A program made the translations under genes and the position numbers. Below are positions 18,493 to 26,677 of a DNA stretch of 64,000 bases, in pieces (the first letter of the stretch is position 1; every line of letters starts with the position of its first letter). Source of the stretch: VXNJ01 sp965249595 (GTDB lineage: Bacteria > Chloroflexota > UBA11872 > VXNJ01); assembly GCA_965249595.1 (NCBI GenBank), contig OZ252242.1, forward strand, positions 1,984,001-2,048,000, written 5' to 3'. The notes under the pieces were generated by a model. The model had not been told where the DNA came from and did no database searches. It was given only the letters and a program-made list of their open reading frames with translations.

Positions 18493-19758
18493 TTGACCAA
18501 CACCGCACCCCGACCAGGCGTGTTCGCCGAACTTGCTGCGCGCGGGTTGGTGCACACCAGCACCGATGAGCGGTTGGCCGGCCACCTAGACGATCGCCAG
18601 TTTACCGCCTACTGCGGGTTTGATCCGACCGCGCCATCGCTGCAAATCGGCAACCTCGTGCCTCTGCTCACGCTGGCCCGATTGCAGCGCTTCGGCCACC
18701 GGCCCATCGTGGTGCTCGGCGGCGGGACCGGCATGATCGGGGACCCTTCGGGCAAGAGTTCGGAGCGCAATCTGCTCGGCGCCGAAACACTGGCCCAAAA
18801 CATCGCCGCGCAACGGGCCCAGTTCAGGCAACTCCTCGACTTTACCGACGGCCCGGCCGAGGCGGAGATGGTCAACAACCTGGATTGGCTGGCGGGCTTG
18901 GACCTGATCGGATTTCTGCGCGACGTCGGTAAGCACTTCCCAATGTCGGTGATGCTGTCCCGTGAATCGGTTAGCCGCCGGATTGGGTCAAAGGCCGGAA
19001 TTTCATACACCGAGTTTTCTTACCAGGTACTCCAGGCCTACGACTTCCTCCATCTGTACCGCCAGCGGGGCTGCAAATTGCAGATAGGCGGGTCCGACCA
19101 ACTGGGCAATATCGTGGCCGGTGCGGAACTGATACGAAGGACCATCGGTCCGCAGGCCCAGGCCTACGGTTTGGTATTCCCGCTTTTGGAAACGCGCTCA
19201 GGCCAAAAGATGGGTAAGACCGCCGACGGAACAATTTGGCTCGACCCTGCATTGACGTCGGTTTACGACTTCTACCAGTACCTTTACAACTTCGCCGACG
19301 AGGACGTAATTCCCGCCCTTAAGGTTTTTACCTATTGCCCGTTAGACCAAATAGCCGATATTGGGCGCCAGCAGGATTCTGATCCGGCGGCCCGGGCGGG
19401 TCAGCGGTTACTGGCCGATTCGGTGACCGAACTCGTGCACGGCCGCAAGGCCGCCGAGGGTGCGCGCGCTCAGCAAGCCGCGATGTTTGGGGTTTCAGAT
19501 GGCGAGCGGCGGGCCAACTTCACGTTCTCTCGGGCTGAACTCGACGCAGGCATCGATCTTCAAAAGGCGCTGGTAGCCAGCGGGTTGGCCAGGTCAAATT
19601 CGCAAGCCCGCCGCCTGTTGGCGCAGAACGCGGTGCGGGTCAACGACCAGCGCCGTCAATCCGGAGTAATCGGGACCGGCGACCTCGGCGCTGACGGTTT
19701 AATCCTGCTCGCCAGCGGCCGTCGCAATCGCCGCCTGATCGGGGCGATTGACGGGTAA
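18493..19758 (+). CDS. tyrS: Tyrosyl-tRNA synthetase
   Basis: 421 residues from a TTG start preceded by AGAGG; upstream in-frame starts would add an unrelated extension. Class I catalytic domain: YCGFDPTAPSLQIGNLVPLL holds the HIGH-equivalent (QIGN, first His replaced by Gln), FSYQVLQAYDFLHLY and GGSDQLGNIVAG bind tyrosine, and QKMGKTADGTIWLD is the KMSKS-equivalent (KMGKT). The C-terminal S4-like RNA-binding domain (about residue 355 onward) contains SNSQARRLLAQNAVRVN. The gene charges tRNA-Tyr; the missing first His is unusual (see findings). Confidence 0.95.
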   Translation: MTNTAPRPGVFAELAARGLVHTSTDERLAGHLDDRQFTAYCGFDPTAPSLQIGNLVPLLTLARLQRFGHRPIVVLGGGTGMIGDPSGKSSERNLLGAETLAQNIAAQRAQFRQLLDFTDGPAEAEMVNNLDWLAGLDLIGFLRDVGKHFPMSVMLSRESVSRRIGSKAGISYTEFSYQVLQAYDFLHLYRQRGCKLQIGGSDQLGNIVAGAELIRRTIGPQAQAYGLVFPLLETRSGQKMGKTADGTIWLDPALTSVYDFYQYLYNFADEDVIPALKVFTYCPLDQIADIGRQQDSDPAARAGQRLLADSVTELVHGRKAAEGARAQQAAMFGVSDGERRANFTFSRAELDAGIDLQKALVASGLARSNSQARRLLAQNAVRVNDQRRQSGVIGTGDLGADGLILLASGRRNRRLIGAIDG

Positions 19759-19782
19759 CAGATTCCCGTCTTGATTTGGCGA

Positions 19783-20826
19783 TCAGACGGTTGTTAGATC
19801 AACCCGCCGGCCGGTGCGCGCAGATTGCTCAACCGCTTCTACGAATTGCATGTAAGCCAATCCGGTGTCCCACGAAGGCCGACCGGACCGGCCGCTGCGC
19901 ACGGCATCGATAAATTCCGCCTCAACCCGCCAGCTGGATGCTGGGTCGGGCGCAAAAGGTTCGCCGGCCCAATCGGGCGATCGCTGCAAAGTCAAGGTGC
20001 CCGCCTCGTTATTTGGCGGCCCGCCAACCCAGTGCAGGCTGGCCTCGGTCCCAAATGCCGATATTTCGGTTGCCGGAATTCCCCCGGCAACCGCCGAAAG
20101 CGTCAGATTGGCCAGAGCGCCGTTTTCAAGCCCCGCGGTTACGAAAACGGCATCGGGGCGTTCGACCCGGCCCGGTCCCTGTTCAGAAGGCCGTTCGGCG
20201 GTAAAGACTGCATCGCCGGCCTGGACCCATTTGGCGCGAAGTGCAAACCAGGTGATTAGCACCTCGTAGACGATTCCGAGGGTCAGGGTGTTGGTTCCCG
20301 ATCGGGTCTCCTGCTGACGCCAGTGCAGTGGTGTCGTCGGATCCAGATAGGCGGGCGAAAAGTCACGAACCGTCAGATGGCGAATCTGTCCCAACTGCCC
20401 GCCGCCGACGATCGAGGCGATCTGATCGGCGAATTGCATTCCATGGGGCGGCGGACAGACCATGGTCGTTAATCCGGCCGCATCGCGGGCGCTGACCATT
20501 CGCCGCGCGTCGGCCGCATCCATTGCCAGCCGGGCCTGGCAAAACACGTGTTTGCCGGCTTCCAGCGCGGCCAGCGACATCTGCGAATGCATGTACGGCC
20601 AGGTGCTTATGAAAACCGCATCGACGCGGTCGTCGGCCAGGACCGCCCGCCAGTCGTCGTGGACGGTATCGATGCCAAACGTGTCGGCGAAGGACCGTCC
20701 GGAGGCTTGGCTGCGGTTGGCCACCGCAACCAAATCCACACCGCCAATGCGGGCCAGGTTGGGACCGTGGCGTAGGCGCGCAATTGCGCCGGCGCCGATG
20801 AATCCGACTCCGATTCGCGAGCTCAA
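19783..20826 (-). CDS. Gfo/Idh/MocA family NAD(P)-dependent oxidoreductase
   Basis: 347 residues. The N-terminal Rossmann fold has GVGFIGAGAIARLRHG and the family VDAVFISTWPYMHSQM...AGKHVFCQ segment, where the catalytic Lys of the common E-K-P motif is replaced (CQARLAMDAAD). The C-terminal beta-sheet domain starts after about residue 125. Such enzymes oxidise or reduce sugars, inositols or their derivatives. The start is a TTG whose last bases overlap the upstream TGA (TTGA), so it is coupled to the dehydrogenase at 20823-21755. Loss of the usual EKP lysine makes the exact chemistry uncertain. Confidence 0.88.
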   Translation of the reverse strand: MSSRIGVGFIGAGAIARLRHGPNLARIGGVDLVAVANRSQASGRSFADTFGIDTVHDDWRAVLADDRVDAVFISTWPYMHSQMSLAALEAGKHVFCQARLAMDAADARRMVSARDAAGLTTMVCPPPHGMQFADQIASIVGGGQLGQIRHLTVRDFSPAYLDPTTPLHWRQQETRSGTNTLTLGIVYEVLITWFALRAKWVQAGDAVFTAERPSEQGPGRVERPDAVFVTAGLENGALANLTLSAVAGGIPATEISAFGTEASLHWVGGPPNNEAGTLTLQRSPDWAGEPFAPDPASSWRVEAEFIDAVRSGRSGRPSWDTGLAYMQFVEAVEQSARTGRRVDLTTV

Positions 20827-21755
20827 ACGCCAACCTCTGGTTTGTTGGGAAATAATTTGTCGCCCTCGGCCTTTACCGTAACGCCGGCGGCTTCCTCGTA
20901 AAGCTTGACGATCGCCGGGTAGTTTTCTTCGCCGTAGCGGATCGCGCCGTACTTGAGCACCGACTGGGCGGCGGCGGTCACCCCGATCGGGACGTCCAGG
21001 TCGGTGGCGTGTTTTAGCGCCAATCGAATGTCTTTGGCGCCCAATTTGGTCATGAAACCGGGTTCAAAATTTCGCTTGGTAAATGTCTGCGGCATCAATT
21101 CAAAGTGCGCTGCCCGGGCCGGCGTCATGTAGAAAGCCTCAAGCATGGTCTCCAGCTTGAGACCGCTTTTGGTGCCCAGCACGACGGCCTCGGTGGAAGC
21201 ACAAAGGATCGTGCAATTGAGCATGTTGTTGACCAGCTTGAGCGCCGAACCGGTTCCAACCCCGCCGGTCATAAAGCGCAATTCGGAGATCTGTTCGATG
21301 AGGTGCTCAACCTTTTCGTAGACGCCCGGGTTGGCGCCGACGGGCATGCCCAACGTCCCGTCGCGGGCCTGGGCCTGGCCGCGCAACATCGGTGCGTCGA
21401 CGGTTTCCACGCCCTGGTCCAATAAGCGATCGGCCACCGACGTGACGTAGGCCGGATCGACGGTGGCGTGATTTATGAAGATGGCCCCGGATTCGATGCC
21501 GGAAGCAACCCCGTCGGGGCCGAACACGGCGGCCTCAGTCTCCGGCGGCCCGGGCAGTACCGCCTGCACGAACGCGGATCCACGGGCCGCTTCAGCCGGC
21601 GAGGATGCGCCTTCAGCGCCCATTTGCACACAGCTTGCCACGGTGGCCGGATTGGTGTCGAAAACTCGTACCCGATACCCGGCCGCCAGCACCCGGCCGA
21701 GGATGCCGATGCCCATGATCCCAGCACCTATTAATCCCACCTGTTGCATTGCCAT
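20823..21755 (-). CDS. NAD(P)-dependent beta-hydroxyacid dehydrogenase (3-hydroxyisobutyrate dehydrogenase family)
   Basis: 310 residues. The dinucleotide-binding motif is VGLIGAGIMGIGILGRVLAAG, the substrate loop APMLRGQAQARDGTL is in place of the canonical D.P.SGG, and the catalytic Lys lies in GSALKLVNNMLN. The ATG at 21755 follows GGGAGGT at eight bases. Members reduce tartronate semialdehyde or oxidise 3-hydroxyisobutyrate and related acids. It forms a two-gene operon with the Gfo/Idh gene and is divergent from the SPFH gene. A separate paralog lies at 36437-37330. Confidence 0.88.
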   Translation of the reverse strand: MAMQQVGLIGAGIMGIGILGRVLAAGYRVRVFDTNPATVASCVQMGAEGASSPAEAARGSAFVQAVLPGPPETEAAVFGPDGVASGIESGAIFINHATVDPAYVTSVADRLLDQGVETVDAPMLRGQAQARDGTLGMPVGANPGVYEKVEHLIEQISELRFMTGGVGTGSALKLVNNMLNCTILCASTEAVVLGTKSGLKLETMLEAFYMTPARAAHFELMPQTFTKRNFEPGFMTKLGAKDIRLALKHATDLDVPIGVTAAAQSVLKYGAIRYGEENYPAIVKLYEEAAGVTVKAEGDKLFPNKPEVGV

Positions 21756-21997
21756 CCCATAGACCTCCCGGAAATTCGATCACTTATTAAAGTCACCGGC
21801 GAACAAATTGGCCGATGCCTGCAAATAGATTACCCGCCATCGACAGCGGGACGATTGAACATTGTTTGGCAACTCTTAAGATTTAGCGGTGCTATATTTG
21901 ATCGACCGCGCCGCCGACAGTAATTGACCGTCGGCATTTGCTGCGCGAAGCACCACTGTATGTGCCACATCTATTCATTTAGCGTCAAAGAGTCTTA

Positions 21998-22852
21998 ATG
22001 CAATCCCGGTTCAGTTCCCTGGCCTTAGGCGTCGTCGTTGTCATAGTCGCGCTTTTGGCCCTGTTCGCATTTTTCTCAGTCCGAATCGTGGGCGTAGGGC
22101 AGGCCGGCGTCATACACACGTTTGGAGTAGTCGACGAAATATCAAAACCGCCGGGACTGCTGTTCAAAGCGCCATGGTCCGCGCTTGAACAACTCAACGT
22201 CAGGACCCAAGAATTTACGATGAGCTCACGGATTGAAGAGGCCGGAATTGGGGCTGATGATGCCGTCCAGACTCTCACCAGTGAAGGTCTAACGGTCGGG
22301 CTGGACATTACGGTCCTGTTCCGTCTTGAATTCCTGACCGCGCCCGAGGTATTTAGAACGATTGGACCTGATTACCAAGCCATCATCGTACGTCCGGCAA
22401 TTCGTAACGCGATCCGTGATGTCGTCGCCCAATACACCGCCGAAGACCTCTATACGGTCGGCCGCGAGCAGGTGGCGATCCAAATTGAAGAGCAGTTGAC
22501 CCGTGCGCTCGGTGAACGCGGCATGAACGTTGAAAACGTACTGCTACGCGACGTCCGCCTGCCGATCATCCTACAGACGGCGATCGAGAACAAACAGGCC
22601 GAGGAGCAAAACGTTCAGCAGGCCGAATTTAGACGGCAAGTGCAAGAGGTGGAAGCTGACCGGCGGCGGGTCGAAGCCGCTGGTGAACGCGATGCCCAGG
22701 AGGAAATCAACAAGACGTTGACCGACGCCTACCTGTCATTCCTCTACATCAATAGCCTCAAAGACGCCGCCTCCGGCAGCGTGATCTACGTTCCGGTTAG
22801 CCCGGATACCGGCTTGCCGGTCTTCGTTGACGCTACCCAGAGCGGATCCTAG
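21998..22852 (+). CDS. SPFH/prohibitin-domain membrane protein
   Basis: 284 residues. A single N-terminal transmembrane helix (LGVVVVIVALLALFAFFSV) is followed by the SPFH domain: VGVGQAGVIHTFGVVDEI, LTVGLDITVLFRLE and a YTAEDLYTVGREQVA helix. A charged coiled-coil region (about residues 195-240, rich in Gln, Glu and Arg) follows. Prohibitin-like proteins form ring oligomers at the membrane and modulate proteases such as FtsH; HflK/HflC are relatives. It is a monocistronic gene ending at a strong terminator. Confidence 0.9.
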   Translation: MQSRFSSLALGVVVVIVALLALFAFFSVRIVGVGQAGVIHTFGVVDEISKPPGLLFKAPWSALEQLNVRTQEFTMSSRIEEAGIGADDAVQTLTSEGLTVGLDITVLFRLEFLTAPEVFRTIGPDYQAIIVRPAIRNAIRDVVAQYTAEDLYTVGREQVAIQIEEQLTRALGERGMNVENVLLRDVRLPIILQTAIENKQAEEQNVQQAEFRRQVQEVEADRRRVEAAGERDAQEEINKTLTDAYLSFLYINSLKDAASGSVIYVPVSPDTGLPVFVDATQSGS

Positions 22853-22873
22853 GCGTCTAATTACAGAAAATTG

Positions 22874-22913
22874 AATTGACGGCGGCCAAGCCAATGGCCG
22901 GCCGCCGTCAATT
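22874..22913 (+). terminator. Strong hairpin after the SPFH gene
   Basis: A perfect 14-base inverted repeat (AATTGACGGCGGCC and its complement) with a 12-base loop lies 21 bases after the stop, followed by a short pyrimidine run. It fits an intrinsic terminator and isolates the downstream tRNA-Val. Confidence 0.75.
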
Positions 22914-22924
22914 TCTCCACCTAG

Positions 22925-22998
22925 GGGCGATTAGCTCAGGTGGCTAGAGCGCTACGTTTACACCGTAGAAGTCGCAGGTTCGAGTCCTGCATCGCCCA
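22925..22998 (+). tRNA. tRNA-Val (anticodon TAC)
   Basis: All four arms fold. The acceptor is GGGCGAT/ATCGCCC, the D-arm GCTC/GAGC, the anticodon stem CTACG/CGTAG with loop TTTACAC (anticodon TAC), and the T-arm GCAGG-TTCGAGT-CCTGC with discriminator A. The CCA end is not encoded (CCG follows). Its whole length resembles the degenerate tRNA copy at 26600-26675, and the block between them is largely decayed genes. Confidence 0.95.
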
Positions 22999-23193
22999 CC
23001 GTACCCGACCGCTACCACCGCCTACTGCATGGCAAAGGATGTCCGGGGCGGACGGCTTAAGGCTGATGGGCAGCGAATAGCCTCGCGCGGCCGGCAGCAA
23101 CGCCAAATGAGGATTTGCTTGCGGACCGGCCTCGAATCGGACATATAGACTGGCCGGGAGTCACCGGACTCGGACCGCGGAGGGAGAGTGGCA

Positions 23194-23471
23194 ATGGCAG
23201 CATTTGTCGTCATCGATGTTGAGATCACGGATGCGAGTCTCTGCGGGCAGTTCATGGAGTCTGTGACGGGCACCGTTGAGTCGTACGGCGGCACGTTTGC
23301 GGTGCATTCAAGGCCATTTACGGCGATTGCCAGCCCAAGCGCCTCGCCGTCCTAAAGTTCGACGACATCGAGCGCGTCCGAGCCTGGTGGGAATCGCCCG
23401 AACAAACCACGCCGGACGACATCCGCTCCCGGTCTTCCAACATCAACATAGTGGTGGTCGAGGGTTCGTAG
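23194..23471 (+). pseudogene. DUF1330 family protein, frameshifted
   Basis: A small ferredoxin-like DUF1330 protein. The ATG at 23194 follows AGGGAG and gives AAFVVIDVEITDAS and SVTGTVESYGGTF. A one-base shift near 23300-23310 is needed to reach the rest of the domain: CQPKRLAVLKFDDIERVRAW, then WWESPEQTTPDDIR, with a stop at 23469-23471. Together the two frames give a complete domain of normal length (about 92 residues), so the lesion is minor. The role of DUF1330 is unknown. The broken ThDP enzyme follows 54 bases later. Confidence 0.7.
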
Positions 23472-23525
23472 CGACGCCCGCAAGGCCCTCCCGGGCTCAC
23501 AATCCACGCTTGGAGGACAGCGATC

Positions 23526-25208
23526 ATGTCTAAGCTCAGCGGCGGCGAAGCCCTGGCCAAGTCGCTCGTCAGTGAGGGCGTCGAGGTCGTCTTCGGGATT
23601 CCGGGCATCCAGACATACGGGATCGTCGCGGGGCTGCGCGACGAGCCGGGTATCCGGCTGATAAATACACGCCACGAGCAGGCCACGACGTACATGGCCG
23701 ACGGCTATGCCCGCGCCTCGGGAAAGCCGGGCGTGGCCCTGGTGGTGCCGGGCGTCGGTCTGGACAACGCCGCCTCCGGCCTGGCCACTGCCTACGCCCG
23801 CTCCTCGCCCGTGCTCGCCATCGTCGGCCAGGTGCCGCGGGGTGCGATCGGCAAGAACATCGGGGCGTTGCACGAGGTGCAGGACCAGGCCGATACGGTA
23901 CGCGCGGTCACCAAGTGGCAGGGTGCGGCGATGAGGCCCCGCGAGATTCCCGCTGCCGTCACCGAGGCCTTCCGGCAGATGCGCAGCGGTCGTCCGCGCC
24001 CGGTGTTGATCGAGGTGCCGCCGGAGGCCGACGTGGAGCGAGAGGACGTTGAGTTGTGGGATCCGGCGCCCGTCTCGCCGATCGTGCCGAGCCCGGACCA
24101 ATTGCGGGCCGCGGCCCGCGTCATCGCCGCGGCGCGCCTGCCCCTCATCTACGCCGGCGGCGGGGTGGCGCGATCAGACGCCGAAGGCGCTCTCGTCAGG
24201 TTGGCCGAGGCGACGAATATCCCGGTGGTCCCGTCCAGCGGCGGCAAGGGCACAATCCCGGACAGCAATCCGCTGTCAAATGGCTCCTGCTTTGGCCCCC
24301 GCGGAGAGCGGCAGGAGATGAACCAGCAGTTTGACGTGATGCGGTCGGCCAACGTTTTGATCGGAATCGGTACGCGCTTCTCGCTGGGCAACCCGGCGGG
24401 CAACGCGTCCACCCTGACCAACATCAACGTGGACGACAGCGAGCTGATGAGGATTCAGTCCAACACCGTCCCTCTGCACGGCGACGCGAGGGCGACCATC
24501 GAATCGATGCTCCCCTACCTCGACGAGGCCGGGGCCAGTGACCGCCCGTCGAGGCCGTCACGGCAGCCCGGAACCTGATTTCCTACTACGCGACATCAGA
24601 ATGCATGAGCCGCAGTATCCGGTGCTGGAGGCCATCCAGGGCAGCATTCCAGAAGACGCATTCATCGTCTGGGACGTCACCCAATTCGGCTACTACGCCC
24701 GAACCCACTACAAGGTGAATCACCCAAAGACGTATATCGACTCCGGATACCAGTTCAACGTCGGCTTCTCGTTCCCGACGGCGCTGGGCGTAAAAGTGGC
24801 CAAGCCCGATCGCCCCGTGGTCTGCATGGTTGGCGACGGGGGTTCCTGTTCAACGCCTCAGAACTCTCGACCGCCGTCCAGCACGGCATCAACGTCACAA
24901 CCGTTGTCTTCCGGAACGAATCCTACGGCAATGTTGCCCGTGATCTGGACTTGGCGTTCGGGGGTTCCTACGGGACCGACCTGCACAACCCGGACTTCGT
25001 CAAGTTCGCCGAGTCGTTCGGTGCGGTCGGTATGCGAGCTGACGACCCAATCGAGCTGGCGACCCTGCTGCCGACGGCCCTGGAGCACGACGTGGCGGTG
25101 GTTATCGACGTGCCGTTCGGCGACATGCCCGTCCCGCGCGCCCCGCAATTCGCGCCGATCTATCACTTGCCCTGGACGCAGCCCCAGGATGGACTAATCG
25201 AGTCCTGA
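23526..25208 (+). pseudogene. Thiamine-diphosphate-dependent enzyme (acetolactate synthase-like), two frameshifts
   Basis: An acetohydroxyacid-synthase-like ThDP enzyme of about 560 residues when reassembled. The N-terminal domain is intact: FGIPGIQTYGIVAGL, the catalytic Glu in RHEQATTYMADGYARASG, and the central NAD-like domain with LIYAGGGVARSDAEGAL. The frame is lost near 24535. A second frame has YPVLEAIQGSIPEDAFI and VVCMVGDGG. A further shift near 24840 is needed for FLFNASELSTAVQHGINVT and the cofactor-loop VVFRNESYGNVARD. The C-terminus is FAPIYHLPWTQPQDGL. Sulfopyruvate decarboxylase-, oxalyl-CoA- or benzoylformate-type activities are all possible. Two shifts suggest a relic rather than one sequencing slip. 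Confidence 0.8.
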
Positions 25209-25221
25209 GGGGACCCTCCTG

Positions 25222-25416
25222 AGTGACCCGCTTGCCAAGCACGTGTCGCGGCCGATCCGCAAGGCAGAGGTGCCCTGCCCACGTTGCGCGACGACCCCAT
25301 GCTAATTCCCAGGGCCTGAGGTCGGATATTGGCGTGGCGGAGACAGCCTCGGTCATGTTGACGCTTGCCTCGAGTGCGACCGTACCTTTGGAACACCCCC
25401 AGTGGAGTACGTGTAG
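25222..25416 (+). pseudogene. Small zinc-ribbon protein with an internal stop
   Basis: One continuous frame encodes about 64 residues with two knuckles, C-P-R-C (after RKAEVP) and C-L-E-C (before DRTFGTPPVEYV). They are separated by an in-frame TAA at 25303-25305. The spacing fits a small zinc ribbon. No good start codon is visible; the frame begins just after the ThDP gene with GAGGGGA upstream, so it was probably the next gene of that operon. The function is unknown. Confidence 0.45.
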
Positions 25417-25480
25417 ATCCCGGCCGGCGATATATAAATGTCGTTGGTTCCAACGGACGGCACCGAGGAACCTGGTCCTG

Positions 25481-25500
25481 GGCCTTTTTTGTTAAAGGCC
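25481..25500. terminator. Hairpin GGCCTTT/AAAGGCC
   Basis: A 7-base perfect inverted repeat with a TTTGTT loop lies downstream of the broken DUF1330-ThDP-zinc ribbon block. The left arm ends in a T run, so it could act as a terminator for this block. No long T tract follows the right arm. Confidence 0.4.
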
Positions 25501-25609
25501 GGTGTACAAAGCCTGTCGTCGACGCCTAAATCGCCAATTTGGCCTTGGAAGACCATGCCCTGCCCTGGACCGATGACCTCCTAATGCCTGAAAGTAATTT
25601 GCGCGATCT

Positions 25610-26485
25610 ATGACAACCGCCGCCCTGGTGATGGTGCTGCTCTCGGCTCTAGCCCATGTCGGGTGGAATTTCCTGATGAAGCGAGCGCGCGACCACGAGG
25701 CTTTCGTGTGGTGGATACAGGCCGCAATGACGGTCTTGTTTCTTCCTTTGGCGGTTTACCTGGCCCTGGTTGAGCCGGTGCCAAGCCAAGGTTGGGTATT
25801 CGTGATCGGGACCTCGATCCTGCATGCTTTCTACTTTGTTCTATTGGGCCGCGGTTACGCCAGCGGCGACTTCTCCCAGGTTTACCCGCTAGCCCGCGGG
25901 ACCGGCGTGGCGCTAGTGCCAATCCTTGGCGTTCTGCTGCTCGGCGAGGCGGTTTCGCCGCAGGCGGCCGGTGGCGTCATCGCCATTTTTGCGGGCATGT
26001 TTGTTGTCTACTGGTCAGGTCGTATTTCGCTGATGTTTAGCCAACCGCTGGTGATCATGAGGGAGCCTGGCACGCTCTATGCGCTGGCGACCGGGCTGTT
26101 CATAGCCGGCTACTCGATCTGGGACAAGGTCGGAGTCAGTTTCGTGGCCCCATTCCTGTACATGTACCTGATGGCGCTTGGCACGGGGGCCATCCTCACC
26201 CCTTACACGCTCAAATTTCGGGGGCTGGCCGCGGTGCGAAATGAGTGGCGGGCGAATCGGTGGACCATCGTGGCCGTCGGGGTATTGACATTCCTGGCCT
26301 ACGGACTCGTCCTCTCCGCGCTGGAAATTTCGCAGGTGAGTTACGTTTGGCCGGTCCGGGAGATTGGAATCGTCGTCGCGGTGCTGCTGGGAAGCCTGAT
26401 CTTGAAAGAACCCTTCGGGCGGGGGCGGGTTCTCGGCTCCTGCTGCATCGTCATCGGCGTGATCGCCATTGCCCTGGCGCCGTAA
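25610..26485 (+). CDS. EamA-family (drug/metabolite transporter) permease
   Basis: 291 residues with ten predicted transmembrane helices in two EamA repeats. The first ends at LLGEAVSPQAAGGVIAIFAG and the second at LILKEPFGRGRVLGSCCIVI; both carry the family's LGE/LKE-P motif after the fourth helix. DMT-superfamily members export or import amino acids, nucleosides or other metabolites; the substrate is not predictable. It is the only intact gene between tRNA-Val and the degenerate tRNA copy. Confidence 0.88.
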   Translation: MTTAALVMVLLSALAHVGWNFLMKRARDHEAFVWWIQAAMTVLFLPLAVYLALVEPVPSQGWVFVIGTSILHAFYFVLLGRGYASGDFSQVYPLARGTGVALVPILGVLLLGEAVSPQAAGGVIAIFAGMFVVYWSGRISLMFSQPLVIMREPGTLYALATGLFIAGYSIWDKVGVSFVAPFLYMYLMALGTGAILTPYTLKFRGLAAVRNEWRANRWTIVAVGVLTFLAYGLVLSALEISQVSYVWPVREIGIVVAVLLGSLILKEPFGRGRVLGSCCIVIGVIAIALAP

Positions 26486-26599
26486 CCGCGCGCAGGAGGG
26501 AATGGCGACAGCCACCCGTAATCTCGGGCGGAATTCCTCTCTTGGCTAACGCCAGCTAGATATCATCCTCGGGCCCTCGCTAGCGGCAATTGAGTCGCC

Positions 26600-26675
26600 G
26601 GCGATTCGCCCCGACGGGCCTGGCGCTGCGCTCAACCTGCCCAGGTCGGAGGGTTCGGATCCCGCGCATCGCCCA
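26600..26675 (+). pseudogene. Degenerate tRNA copy (tRNA-Val-like)
   Basis: The segment aligns along its whole length with tRNA-Val at 22925-22998. It starts GGCGATT, keeps GCGCTGCG at the anticodon stem, keeps GGTCGGAGGGTTCGGATCCC at the T-arm, and ends GCATCGCCCACC, identical in 12 bases to the tRNA-Val end. The D-arm and the 3' anticodon stem no longer pair, and the loop has C where position 37 should be a purine, so it is not a working tRNA. It abuts the 3' end of the converging epoxide-hydrolase relic. Confidence 0.6.
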
Positions 26676-26677
26676 CC

